DNA of 64,000 nt from Apiosordaria backusii (taxonomy: Eukaryota > Ascomycota > Sordariomycetes > Sordariales > Lasiosphaeriaceae), in assembly GCA_030549205.1 (NCBI GenBank), contig JAUKTV010000011.1, positions 1,054,001-1,118,000 of the forward strand, in the 5' to 3' direction. Under the pieces are notes generated by a model. That model saw nothing but the letters and a program-made list of their open reading frames with translations. It was not told where the DNA came from and did no database searches. This document shows positions 12,779-24,799 of the stretch, piece after piece. Every line of letters starts with the position of its first letter. The stretch's first letter is position 1. Made by a program: the position numbers and the translations under genes.

Positions 12779-12931
12779 TGTGGAACAATATTGTAGGCCA
12801 AAACTCTGTCAATTCTGGTGTTGTACGTGGGAAGAAGCCTAGGTAGGTGCGGACTTCCGAACCGTATAGCTTAGGTCCTACTGCTAAGGTCTTAATTTCC
12901 TTAACAGTAGACTTCCTATACTAATTTAATA
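12779..12931 (-). repeat. LTR copy (left; 3' LTR for the element's own orientation)
   Basis: This 153-bp segment matches 18639-18791 base for base in length and closely in sequence, with the shared core AAGCCTAGGTAGGTGCGGAC. It begins TGTGGAACAATATTG, and its partner ends in TGACA, so the pair has TG...CA ends. Differences between the two copies are mostly C/T and G/A transitions (for example CTGACA against TTAATA at the inner end). Because the coding remnants are on the - strand, this copy is the downstream LTR of the element. Confidence 0.9.
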
Positions 12932-13489
12932 TACCCTTTAGTTAACACTTTACTTAAGGCTATTAGGTGCTTATTACTATAAACTTAAAGCCTGTTTTTT
13001 TCTAAATTCCTTTCCTTTTTATAATATTGCCATTCTGCTTTATTTTACAGTATCTATTAAGTCCAGGCTATACCTATTAGCTTCCTTTTTAATTATAGCT
13101 ACCGCTTTATTTTCATTTTCTATAAACTATAGTTTCTTAACCTTCCGGCTTTCTTCTTTTTCCTTTATATCCTTTAATAGCTTTAAGTCCTTTTCCTTTA
13201 ACTTCTACTTTTTAATTAAATTCCCTATATCCTTTACCTTAATAAGGTTTTTAAATTTAATAAACTTTTCTTCTATAAGTACCTTTATTAGCCTATTAAT
13301 TAATATCTCCTTAATAATTAAATATTCTATTAAAATTTCCTTTTATTATTGTCTTTTTTAAAGTTAGTAATTATAAATATTAATATACTGAAGTTTTATT
13401 TATAGGGTATTAAAGTCTATAGTTATTAGCCGAATAGTTTAAACGTTATTATACTATACTTTAATCTTTACTATTATTATTTAATTTTA

Positions 13490-16200
13490 TACTTAATTCC
13501 TATATTAAGTAGATTTTATATATAGCCTCTTTAGTAATCTATAATAAAGTTAGAAGCTCTACTTTTATAATTAAAGTAATGACAGTATCTTATTTATTAG
13601 CTTTTTAACTAACAATACTACCGAAAAGCCTTATTATATAAGCTTATAAGCTTTTTTAATTAGTAAGGTTATTTATAAATAAGATATTAAAAAAGACTTT
13701 AAAGGTATCCTTATCTTTTAACTTTAATATATAAGTACTAATTAATAATAAGTAGCTTAATATCTATTTAATAGTAAGTTAGTAAACTATATTAGGATTT
13801 ATATTAAAGCTAGCTAACTTAGAAACTATAAAGGCAATATTTAGCCTATTAATAACGGCTATATAAAGAAAAGAGCTAATAAGTTATTAATAGTAGTAAG
13901 TTTATTTATAATTGGCTACTTCTTTATTAAAAACTAACTTTTTATCAGTTATTAAAGTTTAAGGCTTTTTACTAAGAGGTTAATTATTAAAGTAAGTAAG
14001 TTTACTAATATATTTATATTAAAAAAGCTAAACTAACCTATTTAGCCTATCCTTTAATACTTCTATATTTAAAAACTATTAAAGGCTTTCTTCTTTTTAT
14101 AAAGTAAAGTAAATTTAAAGTCCTTTTATTAATTTATTTATAAAGTACTGTTTTCCTTATAAAAAGGTAATTGTAATATCGTTTATATAGAAGAAAATAA
14201 TAACTTTATTCTTTATATAGCAATACTATTTATAAAGTACTGCTTTATACTTTAAAGTAATAAAAACACTAGTAAAATTCTATTATTATAAAAGTAAAGA
14301 TTCCTTTAAACTATATAAAGCCTTCTTTAAAAGAAGTATCTTACCGGCAGTTCTTCTAACTTTTAATAAAATCTATATATAAATAGTATATAGAAGGTTA
14401 ATGTAAATAAAGGTATTAACAATATTATATTATAGTATTTTAAAGTTAAATCTTATTATAATAGAAACTAAAGTTTTAAATAACTTCCCTATTAATATAA
14501 TAGTATAGGTATTTTCTATTATAGTTTTAATTTATTAATTGCCTTTTATAACTAACTTAGCCTTAGCTTTTTATAAAAAACCATACTTATTAAGTTTATA
14601 AATAAATATCTATATACTATTAAAGACTTAATACTTTAAAGCCCTTACTTAATTAACTACTTTTTAAGACTTTATTTTCTAATAGCTTTATAAATAGTCT
14701 TTAATTACTACTTTAAATAGATCCTAATAAAGATAGTTTTTTAATTACTTATAGTTTTTTAAAAAGTTAGAAAGCTTTTTATAGTAGATTTTTACTATAG
14801 ACTTTATACTATTTATGCAAATTCCGTTAGGTTTTTCTAACTTAGTAGATTCTTTAAACTTAAAAGGACTTATAATTAACCTTTAAATTTTATATTTTAT
14901 AGAAATTCCACTTCTTTCTACCTTTTTTTCTATAATAAAGCTGGTTTTTTAAAGACTATATTAATATTTAATAATATAGAGGTCTATAGATTCTAGACCT
15001 TTAAGTTTAATAATATTTTCTATAAAGTTTATCTTAAAAATAGAAGCTTCTATTAAAAAGCCTATATAAAGAGAAGTATTTCTAAATATTAAGAAAGTAT
15101 TTAAGGATTTTAATAACTTTAATTAATTAGACCTTTTAAACTTAGCTACTTCTTTTAGCTTTATCTTTAAAATATACTTAAAGTATAGTTACTTAAAGGA
15201 ATTCTCTAATATTAATAGAAGTTCTATACTATTCTATAAAGTAAATTGCTTATTATTAAATTCCTTTTTAAATAAATTAGTAGAAGGATCTTAATAGTAG
15301 CTAATATAAAAGTAATATTTACTTACTATTAGGTTATTAACTAGGTTCTTTTTATAGATTTTAATAACTAAAGTAGTTAATTTTACAATTGTAAGTTTTA
15401 TAAAATTATTAATAAAGTCGTCTTTCTCCTTTATAAGCCTTTTATTTTCTTTAAACTTTACGTCTTTAGCCTTAATAATTTTATTAAATACTAGATTTTA
15501 GATTTTAAAAATCCTAATACCTTTATATTCTATTAAATACTTAATAAAGGCTTAAAGTTAAAGTTTCCTTATTTTATTTTCTCCTTTATAAGCATTAAAA
15601 GATATATAATAAGCCTTATACTTATATACCTTAATATAACCTTTCTAAAGCTTTAGTATATTAAATAGTACTAAACTATCCCTTTATTGTTTAATAAAGT
15701 AAAAGATTTATATAAAAGTCTGCTATTTAAAGTAAACCTTAAATGTTTAATTATAAAGGTATACCGCTACTTTTATAATTTCTTTCTATAAAAATTCAAA
15801 TAACTTAACTAACGCCCTTATTATAATAGCTTTCCTTTTAATATTATCTTTTAAATACTTAGTTCTACCGTTTTAGTCTTAATAATCTAAAGTAAAGGGC
15901 TTATAAATAATTCTTAAGTCTTCTAGTATATCCTTTATCTTTATTAACGTTACTATTTCGTTATCGCTTTATAAAGTCTATACTAATATAGTATATTAGT
16001 AAAATAAATAGTAAAATAGCTTTATTATTATATTAATAATTTCCTTACTTTTATAGTCTTTAAGGTAATAGAGGAAAGTTATCTTACTATAGCGGTTAAT
16101 AAAGAGAATAAAGTACTTAAAACCTTATAGGTCTTCTTTATATTTAAAGAGATCTATTGTTTATACTTTACTTAAGTAGTAAGGGTTTAACTTTAATTAA
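13490..16200 (-). pseudogene. Relic of copia pol: integrase, reverse transcriptase, RNase H
   Basis: Read on the - strand with stops ignored, 16160-16080 gives GFKYFILFINRYSK, matching the copia integrase stretch around the second catalytic Asp (G-x-KYFxxFIDxYSR) with Asp changed to Asn. Around 14200-14164 the frame gives FYINDITI in place of the reverse transcriptase YVDDI box, again an Asp-to-Asn change. Around 13590-13500 it gives DTVITL..KVELLTL...KEAIYK, matching the copia RNase H region (TxxAEL/Y..L...AKEAIW). All the changed residues are those expected from G-to-A change on the coding strand. Gag and protease must lie at 16.2-18.6 kb but I could not locate clear motifs. Confidence 0.85.
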
Positions 16201-18638
16201 ATATTTTATATATTTCTAATCTTAGCTTATATATAAACTTTATAGTCTTTAATAGTAGGATAATTGTAAATACTTAAAAATTACTATTTTACTTTTTCCT
16301 CTTTAAAGCCTTACTTTAACTTAATCAGCCAGTAAAGTTTAAACTTAAGTTTAGAACTTAATTAGCCGGTTAAGTTTTAAAACTAAACCTTTTTTACTTC
16401 TTCTTAAGGGTCTTCTTTTTCTTTACCTTTTAAAGAAACGTAGGTACTATCTTTTTTTACAGTTATAGAAATCCCGGAAATTCTATTTAAAATTTATAAC
16501 TTTATACCTTTAATGTTCTTAGTAAATTTTATTACTATTTATTAGTTAATATAGCCAAATTAAAAGTACTAAATTACTAGTAAAGTAATAAAGGCTAGCC
16601 TTTTTCCTTAAATATAGAAGGCGTTATAGTAAGTAAGTAACTTTAAAGATTTTATAGTTAGATCGATATATTCAATAATTATTTAACTGTAAGTTTCTTA
16701 AAGTAAAGTAACTACTTTATTTAAAAAGCTTTATAAGTAATTTTCCAATATCTTATTATCTTATTAAATTTTAAAACCTCTTAGTATTTTAAATAATACT
16801 AAGTTAATAGTAAAGTCCTTATAATAGGCTATATTGTAAAGCTATAAAGTCCTTAGTCCCTATAAGGTTTATATATAAATATCGACTTTTTTATAATTAA
16901 CGATAGGAACTATTAAGCTTTTTACTATAATATAGTCTTTTAAAGCTATAGGTTAAAAGTAATTAAAGTAATTAATTTTATTAAAGATATAAAAAGTAGT
17001 ATTAAAATCAAGAATTATTAAGCGGTAGAGTAGGTATTTTAATATAGAAAAGTAAGACTTTAATATCGGTTACTTTAAAATTTTTAAAGAAACCTTACCT
17101 TTTAATTATAAAAAGACGGTATTTACTATTGTATATTTAATAAGTTAATATTTATAGTATACTATAGTAAAAGACTGGACTTTTTACTCTTTAAGTTAAT
17201 TTCTTTATAGTTTCTTTTTATTATTGCTTTTTTCTTTTCTTTTTATTTAATTAACTTCTTTATTTAACTTTCTATTAATATTAAAGATTACTTAAATAAA
17301 GGCCTTAACCGAAGAATTAGGGTAAAATCGTAAGTTCTTAAAGACCTTTTTTAATAAAATATAATAGCAGTTATTAATTTTATACCTATTTCTATAGTAA
17401 ATACTATAGATTAAGGTTTTTTTATTAAAAAGCTTAAAGTTTAAATTAAAGTCCTATCTTTTTTACTTAGTTAAATTGTTTTAAAGATTATAATTCCTTT
17501 AGCTTTAATTACCTTGGCTTTAATTACTATAGCCCTTCTTTATATTGTCTTTTTCTATTATATTACTATAGAAAGTTAAAAAAGTACTTATAGCCTTTAG
17601 CTTTTTAATTTCCTTATAAGTATAAAGTATTTTATCTTTAATATCCTTAACGATTTCCTTAAAAGTCAGTTTATTAAATAGTATATAGCGTTTTTAATTT
17701 ATTTTAAAGTTAAAAGCCTATATAAAAAGTAGGGGATTTCTACTTACTATTTAAAGAAAGCTTATTAATTAAATAATAGGATCGAAGGTATTAAAGGTAT
17801 AAAATTCCTTAATTATATAGAAGACTTTCTTTTAAATAGTTATTTATTCTTTTACTTTTTTAAGGTTATTAGCGGATTTAAAGGATTTAATATACTCTTT
17901 AAACTTTTCTTAATAGTAAAGGTAGTATTTATCTTTATTAAGAATTATAGCTTTTTTAAAAATATCGAAATTACTAATAAAGCTATAGTTTCCTTTACAG
18001 TAAATATTCTAAAGGCTTATTTTAATATAGTTAGTAACCTATTTATTAAACTTTTAAAAGGTATTTTAAACCTTATTATAGTTTTTTATTATTTTTATAA
18101 AGTAGTTTAAGTCGAATTTATATTCTTCCTTTCCTTTAATAGTAAGGTCGCTTATTATATATATAGATTTTAAAACCTCCTTTAGTAAGTTTAGGACTTC
18201 TTTATTACTTCTATTTCCAGCCTTAATAATTAATATAGTTACTTAAATATAAACAGTACAATTAAAGTACTTTTAAAGCCTTTACTTATATTACTTATAG
18301 GCTTTAAATTTATATTTATAGTATATAATAACTGTATATATTTTAAGATACTTTATATTGTAAATGCTTAAAATAGCTGGCTTTTTAAATATAAGAATAT
18401 AGTTCTTTAAATCGATATATATTTAATTGTCTTATATATAATACTTTAAGGCAGTTTTGAACGTTTACTAGTTATCTGGTCTATTAAGGAAGACTGTATT
18501 TTATTTTTTAATAGTTATAAAAAAAGCAGTTAAATCGAATACTATAGTAATAGGTTTTTTATAGTAGTTTTATTAGTAGGTAGGTCTTTTGCAAATAGCT
18601 TTAAAATAGACTTTAAAATCGACACTCTAACTGTAAAT

Positions 18639-18791
18639 TGTGGAATAATATTGTAAGCTAAAACTCTGTTAATTCTGGTGTTGTACGTAAAAAGAAGCCT
18701 AGGTAGGTGCGGACTTCCGAACCGTATGGCTCAGGTCCTACTACCAAGGTCTTAATTTCCCTAACAGTAGGCCTCCCATACTAATCTGACA
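18639..18791 (-). repeat. LTR copy (right; 5' LTR for the element's own orientation)
   Basis: This is the 153-bp partner of 12779-12931. It keeps more G/C than the left copy and ends ...CTAATCTGACA before the target duplication CAACC. For the element transcribed on the - strand this is the upstream, promoter-bearing LTR. No clear tRNA primer-binding site survives just inside it. Confidence 0.9.
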
Positions 18792-18923
18792 CAACCCGCT
18801 GCTTGATTGCGACAGCCCCACTTAAATTTTCTGGAGGGCATCGCTGCGAAACGACACCGAGTGAAGGAATCGAAGGAAACAACCAACACAACCAGGAAAT
18901 TTCACAATTGAACGACGGGAACG

Positions 18924-20704
18924 ATGCCAGCAGCGACCAAAGAATTAGCCCCAGCTTCGGCTGGGAAGAGGAAACGGCAAGAGAACGGAGACAAGAGCAA
19001 GAAGCGAAGGAAATCTGGCGGCGACGAGAGCAGCGACCTCAAGACCCAACTCAAACAGCTCGAATCCGAGATTCTCGAGTCGAGAAAACACTACAACAAC
19101 ATCGCAACCCTCCTCGATCTCGCGCAAAAAAATAACGAGGATAATTCCACCGCCATCGCCGCTTCAGAGACACTATGCCGCGTCTTCGTTCGGCTACTTG
19201 CGATGGGCAACTTGGTGAAGAGGAAAGATGCGTCAGAAAAAGATGCGACAGTCACAGAATGGCTTCGGGAGCGCCTAGCAGACTTTAGAGAATTTCTACT
19301 GCGCATGTTCGACAATGAGAAGCTGGCACTCCCAGCTCTCATGTTGGCCATGTCTCTCCTCAAAGTCGAAGCACAGCACCTTGACGACCGGGACGAGCCC
19401 GCTTTCCCGCGATATTTCTTCACCAAAATTATCTCCTCTGTTGTTCAGTCCCCAGTCGACCAACTACGAGAAGAGTTTGCCGAAAAGTTCATCGACGAGT
19501 ATGACGACATCCGGTTCTACACCTTCGAGGCCATTGCGTACGATCATCCCCCTTTTCTCTCCTCCTAGTTAATCTACTAACACCCAAACAGGGAATTCCT
19601 CAACGATAGCGAAGACATCGACGACACCGTCCGCAACATCGTCTTCCACCTCCTCCTCAACATCGACCAAATCCCCGAATCCAACGACGACCTCGACACC
19701 TTTTACATCGAGCCCCCAAGCAGCAGCAAGAAGAAGCACCCCGTCCGGTTACTAAACCAGCACAAAAAGCAAGCCCAAGACGCCTGGCTAGCCCTCATGC
19801 AACTCGGGCTAAGCAAAGACCAACGCAAGAAAATCCTGGGTGTCATGTCCACCTCCATCGCGCCCTGGTTCACCAAACCAGAACTCCTGATGGACTTTCT
19901 GACCGACTGCTACAACGCCGGCGGGTCCATCTCCCTCCTTGCCCTGTCAGGGGTGTTTTACCTCATCCAAGAGCGGAACTTGGACTATCCAGAGTTCTAC
20001 ACGAAACTCTACTCCCTCCTCGACGCGGACATGCTCCACTCCAAGCACCGCTCACGATTTTTTCGGTTACTCGATACCTTCCTCGGATCAAGTCATTTAC
20101 CAGCGGTGATGGTAGCGAGCTTTATTAAGCGGCTTGCGAGGTTGTCGTTGAATGCACCGCCTAGTGCTATAGTGGCGATTGTACCTTGGTTTTATAATTT
20201 GTTTAAGAAGCACCCGCTGACGACGTTTATGATGCATCGGGTTCCGAGGACATCTGAGGAAAGGAAACAGATTGAGGAGGAGGGGGTGGAGGACCCGTTT
20301 TTGGCTTGGGAGGGGGATCCGATGGAGACGAGGGCGATGGAGAGTTGTTTGTGGGAGGTTGTGCAGCTGCAGGGGCATTGGCATCCGAATGTGTCGACTG
20401 TGGCGAGGATTATTTCGGAACAATTCACTAAACAAGCTTACAATGTGGAGGATTTCTTGGATCATAGTTATGGGAGTGTAAGTTGTTCGTCTGGGGAGTT
20501 GGGGAGGTGGTGGTGTGAGAGAGAAGCTAACATGTTTTTGGTGGATAGTTGTTCGAGGCGGAGATGTGCAAGGAGGTCAAGAAGGCGCCGGTGGTGGAGT
20601 TTATGATTCCGAAGCGGGTGTTTACGAGGGTGTCGGAGGAGGAGAGGGGGAAAGGGGGGAAGGATGGGTTGGTGGTTGGGTTGTGGGATTTTGGGTCTGG
20701 TTGA
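18924..20704 (+). CDS. noc4: Noc4/Utp19 ribosome biogenesis protein
   Basis: Noc4 partners Nop14 in the nucleolus and is needed for 40S subunit maturation and export. Three exons, 18924-19537, 19592-20477 and 20549-20704, give 551 residues in a continuous frame. The introns of 54 and 71 bp have GTACGA and GTAAGT donors and CTAAC branch sites. The N-terminus is lysine/arginine rich (KRKRQENGDKSKKRRK, a nuclear localisation signal). The CBF/Mak21-type C-terminal domain is clear: ...FYLIQERNLDYPEFYTKLYSLLD... then HSKHRSRFFRLLD, later HWHPNV and the end motif EDFLDHSYGSLFEAEM. The upstream ATG at 18803 opens a different, unrelated frame. Only 127 bp separate the ATG at 18924 from the copia target duplication, so the leader and proximal promoter directly abut a RIP block. 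Confidence 0.93.
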
Positions 20705-23528
20705 TCAGATTTGACCGAAGTATTTATTATGCTAGGGGGGTAATTGAGATGTTTATCAAGCTCATCTACCTACTTAATTCCATCGTATCGTCAAAAACAG
20801 CACCCACCTATGACGTCCGCAAGGTGTTGATCCTTATCGTCATCATCATCATCATCGCCCAGAATGTGGTTAATAGTTCTGTGTATAACGGGAAGGTTAT
20901 GAGAAGGAGAAGAGACGGGAAGGGAAGGGTGTATATCAAGAAGGTATAGGAAAGGGAGGCAAAGGAAGGGTGTATATCGGGAAGATACATAACGGTGAGC
21001 TAAAAAAAAAAAAAAGGGGGGGGGGAGGAGAAAGGAGATATTAATTCGGCCGGCCCGTTTTGTGCGAGCCTCGTCTTTGTGGGAGGGGGTGAGGGGGTGA
21101 AAAAGTCGGGCAAATAGTGAGTGACATCCGTTTCGTGCTTCCCGTCTGATGGGGGGGGGGGGGGGAGGGGGGTTTGGTCGTACATTGTAGGGATTGAGGG
21201 AGGGGGGGGGGTGTGATAAAGAGCTTGGTGATCTGGAGTTTGGTTTTCTGTTTCTTTCGGATATTTGTTTTGGGGGTTGAAGTTGAATAGGCAGCTACCT
21301 AGATACGTATCTGCGTCGTGCGATCGTCACTGAGCCTTTTTTTTTCTATCATTCACGCTGGAGACGGCCTTACCGTGCGGTTAGTTCTTTTCTCTACTCC
21401 TTGCGGGACCAAGAGGTCCGATGTTATAGAGATGTGGTTCAAGGTAGCTTAAATTGTTACACCCCTTCTTTCGCCCGCACCCTGAGCCGAAGGGAAATTA
21501 ATCCTTGGTTTTCCAAAAATGGGGGCTATACATTCACGAAAGTCTAAAGTTCATGCGTAGGACAAAATGTTTCAGTTAGCTCAAAGCATGGGATGCCTCT
21601 AGGTACCTTCCTGCTTCTTCCTTGAGTGTTTGTAGCTCGCCTTTACGGAGACCTTTCTGTTGTCCTGCCGTTTGTCTCTGTTTCCTTCGGGTTTGGTAGG
21701 TAGGCAACATTTCGATTTTGAGGACCGTGGTATAACCAGGGGTTGTGAAAGTTTGTGTACATCTTAGATGCGTGGGCAACTGTCAAGCAATGGGCACGGG
21801 TAGCGGTGGAACATTGCCTGAAATAAATAAGGCGAGACAAATCTCTCGTATAACAAAAAGTCAGCCATCATGTCAAACTCTGTCTATTCATCCTTCTTAG
21901 TAAGTTTGGCGACAATATCAGCTGCCCTGTACAGGTGTCCTCGCATACCTATGAAAATAGAGAAGTGTGACATTATTTCTCTCTCTGAGTGCCTCCATAT
22001 CCCCCCAAATTTACTGGCCCCGGAGCTCATGCCGGGTGGTTACGAATCACGAGGGGAAGTTTGTGTACCAGGTGTAAGTTTAAGGTATGGATATCAGGGG
22101 AAAAAAGCGCGATCGGAGGCTAGACCCTTCCCCTTCCCTCACCAGGACAATTGTTCAAGTTCCACTGTCTTTGTACTCTCTGTCATCGTGGTGACTTGGG
22201 TACCTAAGGTAGGCAAGACAAGAATGGCAAGTTCCGTTCCAACACCTATTACTATACCATATCCCAAAAGAGATGATAGGACCGGTAGAAAAGGGGCACC
22301 CCAAAACTGCGGTAACAAAAACTGTCAAACATTCCGACGCCGGACGATCATGGCACCTAACCCCTATTTCCCGGCCAATCTCTAGACAAGATCAAGAGTT
22401 GTGTGCACACCCCTTCGATATCGGGCGGAAGAGATTGGATGGACCCTGATTAGGTATGGGGACCACGGGCACCGTGTGTCTCCCTGACTGTCTGTTGTGG
22501 AATGGTGGTAACAAATGTCATCAGGATCGGGGAAGCTGTGGAGGTAGCTCATGTGGACATTGTGTAAGAGCTTAGACAAGCCTGGCCTTTGGTCTGGGGC
22601 TGTCTGGAGTCTGGGTTGGTTTCACTTTGTGTTTTTGTGGGATTGATCACTGATCACCTGGTCACAAGCAATCGGTTTTAAAGGGGGACTAGGTAAGGAA
22701 GGTATCCTATCACGAATGTTGATTGATTCACAATCGAGGCTGTGTACATACGCTAAATACTTGGTTGAACTCATCGTCAGATGTCTGTGTGTAGGGTTTT
22801 CTCTTTAGTGTCAAGCTACTCGTTATACTGATTGATGACTTGAAGGTTAAGGTCCAAGAATATCACAAGCGCCGAGGCTAGGCTTAGGACCGCGGTTGCA
22901 GGACGAAAAAGAGGCTCTGAAGTCTGCATGCATGTAAGTAAGCGCCACGACCTCTGCCTGCCTATCCGCGCTCTTCTCTTGAGCCAACTTGCATGGGCTG
23001 GGTCGTTGGTTAGTCTAGACTGGCTGTAAATGGCTCTTCCCGTTGCACGAGCGATGTCATCCAATCCTCCCGAAAACCCTGATATCTTTAGAGATGTGCG
23101 ATGTTTTTTATCCCACAATAGGCTGCCATCGTCATCACCTTACCCTGAGCTGATGCCTACAGAAAACACACCTGACTCGCTTCCTCAACTGTGCGATATG
23201 ATGTTGGTGGATTCCTGACGGTCGAAAATGCCTCCCGAAAAAGCATACACCGGGCATCTGTCTGCTGCGCCATCCCGCAATCCCCCAGGGCCCGTCTGAC
23301 CGAAGCCCGTGAAGCCGCTCCATATCCGCTCAGCTCATCTCAGCTCACTGTGCCCTGCCCGCCAGCCCACCCAGGTAGACAAACAAAATTCGGATCTAGC
23401 GGTCAACAACAAGCCGAGGGAGGATGCGCGGCTGTTTCAGAGAACCGCGACGACGCTATGCTGACACTTGATAGTGAGCAGAGGCCATGTATGCCAGGGG
23501 CAAAGCCATGCTTTTTCGAATCGACATG
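20705..23528. other. Intergenic region with homopolymer tracts
   Basis: No gene is supportable. The NOC4 3' UTR comes first. At 21002-21025 there are 14 A followed by 10 G, and at 21151-21172 a run of 15 G, one A and six G, a possible G-quadruplex former and a likely sequencing problem spot. The short frames at 21870-22385 and 22816-23118 have no recognisable features. The right end borders the terminal inverted repeat of the Tc1-like element. Confidence 0.5.
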
Positions 23529-23594
23529 CTGTGCGTTGCATTTGAAACGTCGTTCTGGCCTAAGCGTTTTTTACTAAGGATTTGATCCAATCTT
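23529..23594 (+). repeat. Left terminal inverted repeat (66 bp)
   Basis: It starts CTGTGCGTTGCATTTGAAAC and ends GATCCAATCTT, matching the reverse complement of 27446-27511. The GC content of the outer part is normal, in sharp contrast to the TA-rich interior that starts immediately after it. Confidence 0.9.
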
Positions 23595-24207
23595 ATGCGC
23601 TATTAATTTTGTATGGTAATAAAGATACTTCCAAATCTACTATAAACTACCATAAACTACGCCAGACATGCCCTCTATTTACTAGCCATTTCCAAAGCTA
23701 TAATACTTTTTATAGTGTTTTGCTTTTGCTATACCGCTTTATATTAAAATATAGGAAAAAGCCTGGCTTTTACTACTATTATATAGAAATGCTAGTAATA
23801 AAGAAATTAAAGTAGCTATTAGCCTTAGTCTTTGTTAGATTTAACAATACCGAAAGACCTATAGCCTTATAGGTAGTCTTTTTATTAGCTTATAGTTTTA
23901 CTATAATATTTAGTTATTTACTTTGTATTTAATTAAAGTAAGTTATTTTGTCCTTTTTCCTTTAGGTAATATTAACATATAGTATAAACTTTAGAAAATC
24001 TATTAACTGCTTACTAAAAAACCTAACTTTTACCTCGACAAACTTTAGTAGTTTCTGGTTATTGAATATTACCTATATATTTTAAGATTTACTATTTTAT
24101 ATAGGCTTTCGAAAGCTAAGTAGACTAATAAAGTGATAGTATATAGAGCTATTTAGGCTAACGAAACCCTCTGATTTAATTAGGTTAGGAAAATATTATA
24201 GTTTATA

Positions 24208-24775
24208 GTAGAGATGTTTGTTTTTTATAATAAATTAGGGACTAACTATTGTAATGGTTTTTACTATATTAGCTAGGCGTCTTTAGGAATTTAGCTTTAG
24301 ATAGAAAGTGTATTTACTAAAGGTAAACGATTCTATATATTATTAGCTATTATAATTGAAGGTATTATTAGTTTTTTAGTATATTAAGGCTAATTAAATA
24401 CTGATAGATTTATTAATTGGTTAGATAAATATCTATTATTAAAGATAAATAGATTCTTTAACTGTAATAGTATTCTAGTAATAGATAATATATTTTGGCA
24501 TTACGACCAATATATAAAGGACCTTTATTTTAAATAGGGTATCCTTTTATAGTATTTACTGCTATATTTGTTAGATTTTAACTTAATCAAGGCTTTCTTT
24601 AGTAATTTAAAGGTATATATAAGAAGGAATTATTTTATTAATAGTAGAGATAACCTTATATTTAACGAATTTGAAGATTTCTTACGGAAGGGTGTAAATG
24701 AAGTAGAGAGTAGGATTTAAGCAATATATAGGTACTATAAGAAGGTAAGGTTAGAATTTAATGACAGTTAAAATA
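24208..24775 (+). pseudogene. Relic of a Tc1/mariner DD34E transposase
   Basis: Read through stops, this stretch shows VEMFVFYNKLGTNY (for the family's FYDESG), then FTKGKRFYILLAI (for FxRGxRYxILPA), LVIDNIFWHYDQYIKDL (second Asp) and YLLDFNLIKAFFSNLKVYIR (for YSPDFNPIExFF). Exactly 34 residues separate the second Asp from the Lys that replaces the catalytic Glu, so the original was DD34E. The first Asp is Asn and the last Glu is Lys, both expected from G-to-A change. The DNA-binding half should lie just upstream but is too degraded to define. Confidence 0.85.
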
Positions 24776-24799
24776 CTATAAACTATAAGGATCGGTATA

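Larger units (their letters stand above)
12779..18791 (-). mobile_element. RIP-destroyed Ty1/copia LTR retrotransposon
   Basis: The element spans 6013 bp, with 153-bp LTRs and a 5-bp target duplication, so it is structurally full length. The interior is extremely TA-rich and contains stops in all frames; remaining cytosines sit mainly in CT and CC contexts and CA dinucleotides are rare, the pattern of RIP (CpA to TpA). On the - strand the remnants appear in the order integrase (about 16.1 kb), reverse transcriptase (about 14.2 kb) and RNase H (about 13.55 kb), the copia order. It is inserted between the divergent genes ATP4 and NOC4. It cannot encode anything now; any effect would be through chromatin or promoter spacing. 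Confidence 0.9.
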
